Assembly (NCBI GenBank): GCA_902464645.1
Contig: CABQKL010000039.1
Span: 1 to 16,127 of the forward strand
Length of the DNA: 16,127 nucleotides
Origin: an uncultured Collinsella sp.
Lineage (GTDB): Bacteria > Actinomycetota > Coriobacteriia > Coriobacteriales > Coriobacteriaceae
Reading direction: 5' to 3'
Part shown: positions 1 through 7,187 of the stretch, piece after piece
How positions within the stretch are numbered: position 1 is the stretch's first letter
Layout of the letters: each line of letters starts with the position of its first letter
The notes under the pieces: generated by a model
The model's input: only the letters and a program-made list of their open reading frames with translations
Told to the model about the DNA's origin: nothing
Database searches by the model: none
Position numbers and translations under genes: made by a program

Positions 1-48
1 CGCGTAACGGCTCGACGCTGCAAACGGCCCCAATGACTAGGTGAAAAA

Positions 49-82
49 GGGGGCGCCGCGGGATAGATCCCGCGGCGCCCCC
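49..82 (-). terminator. Rho-independent terminator of the M32 carboxypeptidase gene
   Basis: A perfect 14-bp GC-only stem (49-62 with 69-82) closes a 6-nt loop (63-68). Read on the minus strand, the stem is followed by five T residues (complement of 44-48), as expected for termination of the gene ending at 108. On the plus strand only TTT follows (83-85), so it could also act weakly on a transcript entering from the left. Confidence 0.85.
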
Positions 83-107
83 TTTGCGTTGACGTGTTGC
101 CTAAGCT

Positions 108-1682
108 TTACAGCTGGTACAGCGTGGTGAACTTGTCCTGCAGGTAGCTGCAGTAGTAGCGGGCGTCAAAGTCCATGCCGCAGGCGCCCTTGATGAGCTC
201 CGGCGCGTCTTTGGCGCGGCCCCACTGCCAAATGTGCTCGCCCAGCCAGGCGCGAACGGGCGCCAAATCGCCGCTCGCACAGGCGCCATTGAGGTCGACG
301 CCGTCGCGGCACATGGCCGGCACAAACATGGCGTCGTAGGCGCTACCCAGCGCATAGGTGGGGAAGTAGCCAAACGAGCCGCCGCTCCAGTGCGTATCCT
401 GCAGGCAGCCGTGCGTGTCGTCGGGAACGGGAATGCCCAGGTACTCGTTCATAAAGCGATTCCAAAGCGCGGGGATATCCTTGGCCGTGGCCTCGCCGGC
501 AAACAGCATGCGCTCAATCTGGTAACGCACCATAATATGCAGCGGATAGGTGAGCTCGTCCGCCTCGGTGCGGATCAACGACGGCTGCGCGATGTTCACG
601 GCGCGGTAGAGCGTGTCCTCGTCCACGTTGCCGTAGACCTCGGGCGCGTGGCGGCGCAGCACCTCGAGCAGCGGTCCCATAAAGGCGCGGCTGCGACCCA
701 CGGTGTTCTCAAAGAAGCGGCTCTGGCTCTCGTGGATGCCCATGGAGGTGCCGCCCTCCAGGCAGGTGCGAGCATAGGCGGGGTTCACGCCCAGCTCATA
801 CATGGTGTGACCGGCCTCGTGGATGATGCTGTAGACGTTGGAGATGCAGTCGTCCTCATAGATGTGCGTCGCGATGCGCGCGTCGCCCACGGCAAAGCCC
901 TCGCTAAACGGGTGCTCGGTAAAGGCAAGCGTGGTGTCGTTCAGGTCCAGGCCGACGAGCTTCATAAGGTCGAAGCTCATGGCGCGCTGGGCGGCCTCGG
1001 GCACACGGGCGTGCAAAAAGTCGGCAGCGGGCTGCTGGCTGCGCTCGCCGATGGCGTGCACGAGCGGCACGACCGTCGCCTTGACCTCATCGCAAAACGC
1101 ATCGAAGCTCTTGGCGGAAAGGCCGCGCTCGTACTGGTCAAGCCAAACATCGTATGGGTCGCGCTTGGGGTCCATGAGCTCGGCCTGATGCTTAAGCTGG
1201 CCGACGATTCTATCCACATAGGGCTCAAAGCTCGCCCAGTCATTGGCCGTCTTGGCCTTGTGCCACACGGCGTCGGCCTCGCAGGTGAGCCTGGTCCAGG
1301 CCTCGGCCTCCTCGGTGGGAATGACGCTCGCTTCGCGCTGGTCGCGGCCGAGTACGCGGATCTCGTCGAGCAGCTGCGGGTCGTCGATCTTGCCGCCGGC
1401 GACGGTTTCGCGTGCCAGCGAGCGCACAAGTTCGACAGACTTTTCGCTGGTCAGGAGCTTATGATGCTCGCCGGCAAGGGTGCCCATGGCGTCGGCGCGC
1501 GCTGCGGCGCCGTTGGCGGGGGCAATGGTCGCGCCGTCAAACTCGGCAATCTTGAGCAGGTACTCGCGGGTCCACAGCTTGCCCTCGAGCTTGCGGAATT
1601 TTTTGACGGCCTTATCGACCTTCATGCCTTTGGGCGTCTTGCCCGCTGCGGGCTCGGCCTTCTTATCGTGCTTCTTTCCCAT
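108..1682 (-). CDS. M32 family metallocarboxypeptidase (carboxypeptidase Taq type)
   Basis: A cytosolic zinc/cobalt carboxypeptidase that removes C-terminal residues from peptides. It has 524 aa; the family is usually about 500. All M32 signatures are visible: HPF at 257-259, DARIAT at 267-272, the metal site HEAGH at 288-292 (His288, His292, catalytic Glu289), HESQSR at 317-322 whose Glu318 is the likely third ligand, the ADELTYPLH region near 374-382, and HWSGGSFGYFPTY at 431-443. No signal peptide or membrane segment is seen. The first 35 residues are an unusual Lys-rich extension ahead of the normal helical start. The ATG at 1682 is preceded by AAGGAT at suitable spacing and fits the frame, so I keep it; a later start is possible. 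The gene is monocistronic, divergent from pheS, and has its own terminator. No clear promoter was found between it and the pheS promoter. Confidence 0.95.
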   Translation of the reverse strand: MGKKHDKKAEPAAGKTPKGMKVDKAVKKFRKLEGKLWTREYLLKIAEFDGATIAPANGAAARADAMGTLAGEHHKLLTSEKSVELVRSLARETVAGGKIDDPQLLDEIRVLGRDQREASVIPTEEAEAWTRLTCEADAVWHKAKTANDWASFEPYVDRIVGQLKHQAELMDPKRDPYDVWLDQYERGLSAKSFDAFCDEVKATVVPLVHAIGERSQQPAADFLHARVPEAAQRAMSFDLMKLVGLDLNDTTLAFTEHPFSEGFAVGDARIATHIYEDDCISNVYSIIHEAGHTMYELGVNPAYARTCLEGGTSMGIHESQSRFFENTVGRSRAFMGPLLEVLRRHAPEVYGNVDEDTLYRAVNIAQPSLIRTEADELTYPLHIMVRYQIERMLFAGEATAKDIPALWNRFMNEYLGIPVPDDTHGCLQDTHWSGGSFGYFPTYALGSAYDAMFVPAMCRDGVDLNGACASGDLAPVRAWLGEHIWQWGRAKDAPELIKGACGMDFDARYYCSYLQDKFTTLYQL

Positions 1683-1800
1683 ACCATATCCTTGATCTCG
1701 CAGGTCGCCCGTCGCACGCGGCGGCGCGGCCAGTTTGCACAGCTACCTGCCTTGTACCCAGCACGAACAAAACGGAACGCGGCGATACACCCAAACAATG

Positions 1801-1809
1801 TGGTATCCT
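1801..1809 (+). promoter_or_regulatory. Extended -10 promoter of the pheST T-box transcript
   Basis: TGGTATCCT reads as an extended -10 (TGn plus TATCCT, 4 of 6 to consensus), with no convincing -35 at 17 nt upstream. It would start transcription near 1816, about a dozen bases before the predicted base of T-box Stem I. A similar TGGTATAGT occurs before the gene at 8919. Confidence 0.5.
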
Positions 1810-1826
1810 GTAGCCCAATGCGTTGA

Positions 1827-2101
1827 CGGAGAGGGTTTTGCCCGCCGCGTCGCCGGCAAGAGAGGGAAGGTCATGGGCTGCAAGCCTTCCTGCGGTGACA
1901 AGGGCCAAGCGTTCACTCCCGAGCAGCGACCTCAACGGGCGCGCGGCCAGCGGCGGCGATGTCCCCAGTAGGGAAGCCGTGAGCCTCGCGACAAGGGGCA
2001 AAGAGTGGGCGCGGCGGGCCAGACATCCGTCGGGTCAAACAAGGTGGTACCGCGGAATTCAACCGTCCTTGGGCAATGCACATGCCCGAGGACGGTTTTT
2101 T
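1827..2101 (+). ncRNA. Phe-specific T-box leader of pheST
   Basis: This leader senses uncharged tRNA-Phe and allows readthrough into pheS. The T-box core at 2041-2055 (AAGGTGGTACCGCGG) matches the family consensus AGGGUGGNACCGCG. Its UGGU would pair with tRNA 3'-ACCA, consistent with the A discriminator of tRNA-Phe. A terminator follows at 2063-2101. The base of Stem I can be drawn as GGAG 1828-1831 with CTCC 1916-1919. This places TTC at 1912-1914, a Phe codon followed by A, in the specifier-loop position. A distal Stem I hairpin is visible (1865-1870 with 1885-1890). The T-box identity is secure; the exact Stem I fold and specifier are my hand-drawn inference. Confidence 0.9.
2063..2101 (+). 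terminator. T-box attenuator terminator
   Basis: A 13-bp stem with one G-T wobble (2063-2075 with 2083-2095) encloses a 7-nt loop and is followed by six T residues (2096-2101). It sits directly downstream of the T-box core, so uncharged tRNA binding would disrupt it. It indicates transcriptional rather than translational control. Confidence 0.9.
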
Positions 2102-2186
2102 GTTACCGAACCGGGCCGCGTTTTCGCAACGCCAAGCGGCATTGGTCGCCCTGGCAAGCGAATGCGCGAGAGACGAAAGGGAAGAC

Positions 2187-3263
2187 ATGAGTCTGATTGA
2201 TGATCTGGTCAAACTCGAGGAAGAGGCCAAGGAGCTCGTCGCAGGCGCCGACGACGCCGCCAAGCTCGAGGCTGCGCGCGTTGAGCTGCTCGGTCGCAAG
2301 GGTCGCATCACCGGCCTGATGCGCATGATGGGCAAGCTCGCCCCCGAGGATCGTCCCGTGATGGGCAAGCGCGCCAACGAGATGCGCCAGCTGATCGAGG
2401 GCATGCTCGACGAGCGCACCACCGAGATGAAGGCCGCCGCCCTCAAGCACGCACTCGAGCACGAGGCCGTCGACATCACGCTGCCGGGCATCCGTCCGCA
2501 GATCGGTCACCAGCACCTGATCAAGCAGATCATCGAGGAGGCCGAGGACATCTTCTGCGGCATCGGCTACACCGTCGAGTCCGGCCCCATGGTCGACACC
2601 TCCTACTACAACTTCACTGCGCTCAATGCTCCCATGGATCACCCGAGCCGCTCGGCCCGCGATACCTTCTACGTGGTCGACAACAACCCCGGCAGCGTCG
2701 CGCACCCCGAGGCACACGCCCATGGCGAGTCCGACGTGCTGCTTCGCACCCAGACTTCGGGCGTGCAGATCCACACCATGGAGTCGCAAAAGCCGCCCAT
2801 CTACATGATCTGCCCGGGCACCGTCTATCGTCCCGACACGGCCGACGCCTGCCACCTGCCGCAGTTCAACCAGATCGAGGGCCTGGTCGTCGACGAGGGC
2901 ATCACCTTTGGCGACCTCAAGGGCACGCTCGACTACTTTGTTAAGTGCATGTTTGGCGAGGATCGCAAGACGCGTTACCGCCCGCACTTCTTCCCCTTCA
3001 CCGAGCCGAGCTGCGAGGTGGACGTGAGCTGCCACGTGTGCGGCGGCAAGGGCTGCAACTTCTGCAAGCACAGCGGCTGGATCGAGATCCTGGGCTGCGG
3101 CATGGTCGACCCCAACGTCCTTATCAACTGCGGCATCGACCCCGAGAAGTACACCGGCTTCGCCTTCGGTATTGGCGCCGAGCGCGTCGCGGCCCTGCGC
3201 TACGACCTGCCCGACCTGCGCACATTGATGACTGGCGATATGCGTTTCCTGAACCAATTTTAG
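2187..3263 (+). CDS. pheS: Phenylalanyl-tRNA synthetase alpha subunit
   Basis: The catalytic class II subunit of the alpha2-beta2 PheRS, which charges tRNA-Phe in the cytosol. From the ATG at 2187 it is 358 aa. That start has a GA-rich Shine-Dalgarno (AAAGGGAAG) just upstream. Upstream in-frame starts lie inside the T-box terminator and are rejected. An N-terminal coiled coil (about 1-90, the tRNA-contacting region) precedes the class II core. Motif 2 FTEPSCEVDV is at 271-280 and motif 3 GFAFGIGAER at 324-333, with the wild-type Ala326 of the substrate pocket. An inserted Cys cluster (Cys282, 285, 290, 293), CxxC-x4-CxxC, suggests a structural zinc site, a known variant in many PheS proteins. 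The gene is controlled by the preceding T-box and followed after 162 bp by pheT. Confidence 0.98.
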   Translation: MSLIDDLVKLEEEAKELVAGADDAAKLEAARVELLGRKGRITGLMRMMGKLAPEDRPVMGKRANEMRQLIEGMLDERTTEMKAAALKHALEHEAVDITLPGIRPQIGHQHLIKQIIEEAEDIFCGIGYTVESGPMVDTSYYNFTALNAPMDHPSRSARDTFYVVDNNPGSVAHPEAHAHGESDVLLRTQTSGVQIHTMESQKPPIYMICPGTVYRPDTADACHLPQFNQIEGLVVDEGITFGDLKGTLDYFVKCMFGEDRKTRYRPHFFPFTEPSCEVDVSCHVCGGKGCNFCKHSGWIEILGCGMVDPNVLINCGIDPEKYTGFAFGIGAERVAALRYDLPDLRTLMTGDMRFLNQF

Positions 3264-3269
3264 GCTTGC

Positions 3270-3356
3270 CCAGGCACCCCATCTTGGCGTTCAAACCGTC
3301 GCTCGCGTACCTTTAGTACGCGTCGCTCCTCTTTCACGCCAACCTGGGGCACCTGG
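3270..3356 (+). repeat. Nested imperfect inverted repeat between pheS and pheT
   Basis: Outer arms of 21 nt (3270-3290 and 3336-3356) pair at 17 of 21 positions. Inside is a perfect 7-bp hairpin, CGCGTAC 3304-3310 with GTACGCG 3316-3322, and a short direct repeat GTCGCT on either side of it. The element lies 6 nt after the pheS stop, in a spacer that must be transcribed if pheST is one operon. There is no T run, so it is not an obvious terminator. It resembles a small dispersed palindromic (REP-like) element, but no second copy occurs in this window. Confidence 0.7.
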
Positions 3357-3425
3357 ACAACCCTAAGGCGAACGTCTTCATTTGATATTCCTCCCTATGC
3401 GGAGATTAAGAACTAGGAGAGCTAC

Positions 3426-5879
3426 ATGCGCGTTTCTTACGACTGGCTCAAGACCATGATCGATATTCCGGAGGATCCCAAGACCCTTTCGGACGAATAT
3501 ATCCGTACCGGCACCGAGGTCGAGGCGATCGACACCGTGGGCGAGTCCTTCGACCACGTGGTGACTGCCAAGGTGCTTACCAAGACCCCGCACCCCGACA
3601 GCGACCATATGTATGTGTGCTCGGTCGACGTGGGCGACAAGAATCTCGACGCCGACGGCAACCCCGCCCCGCTGCAGATCGTCTGCGGCGCGCAGAACTT
3701 CGAGGCCGGCGACCACATCGTCACGGCAATGATCGGCGCCGTGCTTCCCGGCGACGTCAAGATCAAGAAGAGCAAGCTTCGCGGCGTCGTGTCCATGGGC
3801 ATGAACTGCTCTGCGCGCGAGCTCGGCCTGGGCGGCGACCACTCCGGCATCATGATCCTGCCCGAGGATACGCCCTGCGGCATGCCGTTTGCCGAGTACG
3901 TGGGCTCGAGTGACGCCGTGCTCGACTGCGAGATCACGCCCAACCGTCCCGATTGCCTGTCCATGATCGGCATGGCCCGCGAGACCGGCGCCATTTTCGA
4001 CCGCGATTTCCACGTTGAGCTGCCCGCCATCAAGGCCGAGACTGGCCGCGCGACCGACGACGAGCTTTCGGTCGAGATTGCCGACGAGGGCCTGTGCGAC
4101 CGCTACGTTGCCCGCATCGTGCGCAACGTCAAGGTCGGCCCCTCGCCCGACTGGATGGTCAAGCGCCTCAACGCCCTGGGCGTGCGCCCGCACAACAACA
4201 TCGTCGACATCACCAACTATGTGATGATGCTCACCGGTCAGCCGCTGCACGCCTTTGACCTGGACACCTTTGTCGAGCGCGATGGCAGGCGTCGCGTGGT
4301 GGTTCGCGCCGCCCAGCAGGACGAGAAGTTTACGACGCTCGACGGCGAGGAGCGCGTGCTCGACGCCGGCATGGGCCTCATCACCGACGGCGAGCGCCCC
4401 GTGGCGCTGGCCGGCGTTATGGGCGGCATGGATTCCGAGATTGAGGACGACACCGTCGACGTGATGGTCGAGAGCGCCTGCTTCAACGCCGGTCGCACTT
4501 CGCACACCAGCCGCGACCTGTCGCTGATCTCCGATGCCTCCATTCGCTTTGAGCGCCAGGTCGATGAGACCGGTTGCGTGGATGTCGCCAACGTTACGTG
4601 CGCGCTCATCGAGGAGATCGCCGGTGGCGAGGTCGCTCCCGGCTATGTTGACGTGTTCCCCGCGCCCAAGACCATCGACAGCATTAAGCTGCGTCTGGCC
4701 CGCGTGCATGCCATCTGCGGTGCCGACATCGAGCCCGACTTTATCGAGCGTTCGCTCACCCGTCTGGGCTGCGCCGTCGAGCGCGACGGCGAGGACTTTA
4801 TGGTTACCCCGCCGAGCTTCCGTCCCGACCTGCCGCGCGAGATTGACCTGATCGAAGAGGTCCTGCGCCTATGGGGCATGGGCCGTGTGACGGCGACCAT
4901 CCCGGCTGCCAAGAACCACATCGGCGGCCTGACCCGCGAGCAGAAGCTCACCCGTAAGGTCGGCGAGATCCTGCGCGCCTGCGGCCTCAACGAGACCACG
5001 ACCTTTGGCTTTGCCGCCCCGGGCGACCTGGAGAAGATCGGCATGTCCACCGAGGGCCGCGGCTGCCCCGTGGTGCTCATGAATCCGCTGGTGGCCGAGC
5101 AGACCGAGATGCGTCGCTCGCTGCTGCCGGGCCTGCTGCAATCCGTGGCCTATAACGAGGCCCACGGCACGCCCAACGTGCACCTGTACGAGGTCGGCAG
5201 CCTGTTCCACGGCCGCGAGAATGCCAGCCTGCCCAAGGAGACCAAGTCCGTGGCGGGCGTGCTCTCGGGCCAGTGGAGCGAGCAGTCTTGGAGCATGAAG
5301 TACCGCAAGCTGCGTTTCTTCTTTGGCAAGGGCATTGTCGAGGAGCTGCTCGCCCAGCTGCGTATCGAGAAGGTCCGCTTCCGTCCCGCCGAGGGCGAGG
5401 GCTATGCCTTCTTGCAGCCGGGTCGCGCCGCCGAGGTTCTGTCCGGCGGTACCGTGCTGGGCTGGGTCGGCGAGATCCACCCCGAGGCGCGCGAGGCGAT
5501 GGGCATCGATGAGGTCGTCGTTGCCTTTGAGCTCGACCTGGACAAGCTGATCAAGGGCGCCCGCAATCAGGAGAACTACCGCGAGTTCTCGCAGTATCCG
5601 GCTGTTGAGCACGATCTGGCTATCGTGGTCGATAACTCCGTGACCTGCGAGGATCTTGAGCGCCGCATTACCAGCGCCGGCGGCAAGCTGCTCGAGGGCG
5701 TGCGTCTGTTCGACGTCTATCGCGATCCGGTCCGCGTGGGCGTGGGCAAAAAGTCCATGGCCTTCGCGCTTACGTATCGCTCCGACGACCACACGCTCAC
5801 CAGCGAAGAGGTCGAGAAGGCGCACCAGAAGATCGTCACCAAGGTGTGCAAGGGCGTAAACGGCGAGGTCCGCGGCTAG
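3426..5879 (+). CDS. pheT: Phenylalanyl-tRNA synthetase beta subunit
   Basis: The 817-aa beta subunit of PheRS, responsible for tRNA recognition and hydrolytic editing of mischarged Tyr-tRNA-Phe. The length is normal for the bacterial family (about 800). Domains in order: an N-terminal EMAP-II-like tRNA-binding OB fold (about 43-155, with the TPHPDSDHM stretch), the B3/4 editing domain (about 215-385, with RPHNNIVDITNYVM), B5 (about 405-475), the inactive synthetase-like core (about 480-700), and a C-terminal FDX-ACB anticodon-binding domain (about 722-815, starting near QYPAVEHDLAIVV). The ATG at 3426 is preceded by AGGAG at good spacing. It is probably cotranscribed with pheS from the T-box promoter. 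I see no independent promoter in the spacer, which instead carries an inverted repeat. A hairpin with a short T tract ends the operon. Confidence 0.98.
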   Translation: MRVSYDWLKTMIDIPEDPKTLSDEYIRTGTEVEAIDTVGESFDHVVTAKVLTKTPHPDSDHMYVCSVDVGDKNLDADGNPAPLQIVCGAQNFEAGDHIVTAMIGAVLPGDVKIKKSKLRGVVSMGMNCSARELGLGGDHSGIMILPEDTPCGMPFAEYVGSSDAVLDCEITPNRPDCLSMIGMARETGAIFDRDFHVELPAIKAETGRATDDELSVEIADEGLCDRYVARIVRNVKVGPSPDWMVKRLNALGVRPHNNIVDITNYVMMLTGQPLHAFDLDTFVERDGRRRVVVRAAQQDEKFTTLDGEERVLDAGMGLITDGERPVALAGVMGGMDSEIEDDTVDVMVESACFNAGRTSHTSRDLSLISDASIRFERQVDETGCVDVANVTCALIEEIAGGEVAPGYVDVFPAPKTIDSIKLRLARVHAICGADIEPDFIERSLTRLGCAVERDGEDFMVTPPSFRPDLPREIDLIEEVLRLWGMGRVTATIPAAKNHIGGLTREQKLTRKVGEILRACGLNETTTFGFAAPGDLEKIGMSTEGRGCPVVLMNPLVAEQTEMRRSLLPGLLQSVAYNEAHGTPNVHLYEVGSLFHGRENASLPKETKSVAGVLSGQWSEQSWSMKYRKLRFFFGKGIVEELLAQLRIEKVRFRPAEGEGYAFLQPGRAAEVLSGGTVLGWVGEIHPEAREAMGIDEVVVAFELDLDKLIKGARNQENYREFSQYPAVEHDLAIVVDNSVTCEDLERRITSAGGKLLEGVRLFDVYRDPVRVGVGKKSMAFALTYRSDDHTLTSEEVEKAHQKIVTKVCKGVNGEVRG

Positions 5880-5898
5880 GATTTGCGCTGGGTATAGG

Positions 5899-5958
5899 TC
5901 AGCGGTGGCTGCTGCTGAGTCCTACGTGACCGCTATGCTCGGTATGAGACACCGCTGA
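5899..5958 (+). other. Long-loop dyad downstream of pheT
   Basis: A perfect 9-bp inverted repeat (TCAGCGGTG 5899-5907, CACCGCTGA 5950-5958) is separated by 42 nt. It lies between the pheT stop and the putative terminator. Its function is unknown; it may be mRNA 3'-end structure or chance. Confidence 0.35.
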
Positions 5959-5986
5959 GCCTGCATATATGACACGCGCATTACAT

Positions 5987-6021
5987 AACGGCGTGCTGCT
6001 TTGTCGGCAGTGCGCCGTTTT
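5987..6021 (+). terminator. Probable terminator of pheST
   Basis: A 13-bp stem (5987-5999 with 6007-6019, two G-T wobbles at its middle) has a 7-nt loop and a short T tract (6018-6021). The T tract is only four residues, so strength is uncertain. The loop and distal arm overlap the -35 of the following promoter. Confidence 0.6.
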
Positions 6022-6029
6022 GCTATGAT
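6001..6029 (+). promoter_or_regulatory. Sigma70-like promoter of the ECF metal importer operon
   Basis: TTGTCG at 6001-6006 (4 of 6) and TATGAT at 6024-6029 (5 of 6) are separated by the ideal 17 bp. The predicted start is near 6036, directly ahead of the dyad at 6040-6067. Confidence 0.65.
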
Positions 6030-6039
6030 AGCCCGCGGC

Positions 6040-6067
6040 GTGTTACGAATCTAACAATACGTAACAC
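6040..6067 (+). promoter_or_regulatory. Candidate NikR-type operator
   Basis: A perfect dyad, GTGTTACG (6040-6047), 12 bp, CGTAACAC (6060-6067), spans 28 bp immediately downstream of the predicted transcription start, where a bound repressor would block RNA polymerase. Equivalently it is GTGTTAC-N14-GTAACAC. From general knowledge, NikR operators span 28 bp (GTATGA-N16-TCATAC in E. coli), and GTGTTAC-type half-sites have been proposed for NikR outside the enterobacteria. No NikR gene is in the window, so the regulator is inferred. The dyad could instead form an RNA hairpin in the leader. Confidence 0.65.
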
Positions 6068-6124
6068 TCTTAAGGTGATTTAAGCGGCGTTGCAATTCCG
6101 TGCGCCGATAACCGGGAGGCGTAC

Positions 6125-7183
6125 ATGCACATTCCAGATAATTATCTGTCTCCGCAGACCGATGCCGTCATGGCGGTGGCAATGGTGCCCGTTTGGGTTC
6201 ACTGCATCAAGAAGGTGCGCGCCACGCTCGATCGCGAGCACATGGCGTTCCTGGGCATCTGCGCCGCATTCTCCTTCTTGCTCATGATGTTCAACGTGCC
6301 GCTGCCCGGCGGTACCACTGGTCACGCCGTTGGTGGCGCGCTCATCGCGCTGCTGCTAGGCCCCGAGGCTGCTGCCATTGCCGTCTCGGTCGCGCTGGCG
6401 CTGCAGGCGCTGCTGTTTGGCGACGGCGGCATCCTGTCCTTTGGCGCCAACTGCTTTAACATGGCCTTCGTGCTGCCGTTTGCCGCTGCTATCGTGTTCC
6501 GTGCGCTCAACAGCCGTTTGCACGACAAGAGCTGGGGCATCTCGGTTTCGGCCATCGTAAGCGGCTGGGTCGGCCTGTGCCTGGCGGCCCTGTGCGCGGC
6601 AATCGAGTTTGGTATTCAGCCGATGCTCTTCACCAACGCCTCGGGTGCTCCGCTGTACTGCCCCTTCCCGCTGTCCGTTTCCATTCCGGCCATGCTGATC
6701 CCGCATATGCTGGTAGCCGGTGTGGTCGAGGGCGTGGCGACGGCCGCCATCTACGGCTTTATCAAGAAGACGGCGCCGAGCATTATCGTCGGGCCCGAGG
6801 CCATCGATGGCCAGCTTGCTGCCGAGGGCGCTGCTGTCAAGAAGACCTCGCTGGTTCCCACGCTCATTTTGGTCGCCGTGCTCGTGGTGGCCACGCCGCT
6901 GGGATTGCTTGCCACCGGTGACGCCTGGGGTGAGTGGGACGCCGAGGGCGCCGCAACTGCCGTTCAGGAGGCTGGCGACGACAGCCTGCAGGCTTCGGTC
7001 GGCCTCGATACTCCGACCTTTGCCGACGCGCTGCCCACGGGTGATTACCTGCAGGCCTATTCCGAGGAACAGGGCCTTGGCTTTGCCGGCCAGGCTGCCA
7101 TGTATATCCTTTCCGGTGTGATTGGCGTGGCGGTGCTCACCATCGCATTCCGCCTGATTTCGCTGACGGTTAAGGAAAGCTGA
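6125..7183 (+). CDS. cbiM: ECF nickel/cobalt importer substrate-binding membrane component, CbiM/NikM family with CbiN-like C-terminus
   Basis: The membrane S component of an energy-coupling-factor importer that binds Ni2+ or Co2+. It has 352 aa. The N-terminus MHIPDNYLSP carries the invariant Met-His pair whose amino terminus and His2 coordinate metal. The family block GGTTGHAVGGAL (62-73) supplies His67, and LLFGDGGILSFGANCFNM (96-113) follows. Multiple hydrophobic segments fill residues 12-215. A C-terminal extension (about 243-347) has a membrane segment, the ATPLGLLATGDAWGEW block, a periplasm-facing-type loop and a final membrane segment, so it looks like CbiN/NikN fused to the M component. 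This explains why no separate cbiN gene is present. The ATG at 6125 has a strong GGGAGG at 6114-6119. It is first in a three-gene operon. The upstream NikR-like dyad and the absence of a recognisable cobalamin riboswitch favour nickel, but the symbol follows the family name. Confidence 0.93.
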   Translation: MHIPDNYLSPQTDAVMAVAMVPVWVHCIKKVRATLDREHMAFLGICAAFSFLLMMFNVPLPGGTTGHAVGGALIALLLGPEAAAIAVSVALALQALLFGDGGILSFGANCFNMAFVLPFAAAIVFRALNSRLHDKSWGISVSAIVSGWVGLCLAALCAAIEFGIQPMLFTNASGAPLYCPFPLSVSIPAMLIPHMLVAGVVEGVATAAIYGFIKKTAPSIIVGPEAIDGQLAAEGAAVKKTSLVPTLILVAVLVVATPLGLLATGDAWGEWDAEGAATAVQEAGDDSLQASVGLDTPTFADALPTGDYLQAYSEEQGLGFAGQAAMYILSGVIGVAVLTIAFRLISLTVKES

Positions 7184-7187
7184 GCGC

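Noticed and set aside
1..40. End of a preceding plus-strand gene
   Set aside because: A TAA at 5-7 could be a stop, but four bases of upstream sequence are not enough to support a gene.
234..1826. Long plus-strand open frame (530 codons) opposite the M32 gene
   Set aside because: It is antisense to a gene with complete family motifs. The predicted protein has no recognisable motif and reflects the GC-rich codon pattern.
2076..2186. Upstream in-frame ATG extending pheS by 37 residues
   Set aside because: It lies within the loop of the T-box terminator hairpin, so it cannot be translated sensibly; the ATG at 2187 has a good ribosome site.
2103..5825. Long minus-strand frames opposite pheS and pheT
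   Set aside because: They are antisense shadows of two fully recognised synthetase genes.
5880..6124. Cobalamin or NiCo riboswitch ahead of the importer
   Set aside because: I could not find a B12-box or the conserved NiCo core. The clear promoter plus dyad is the simpler explanation. A covariance scan would settle it.
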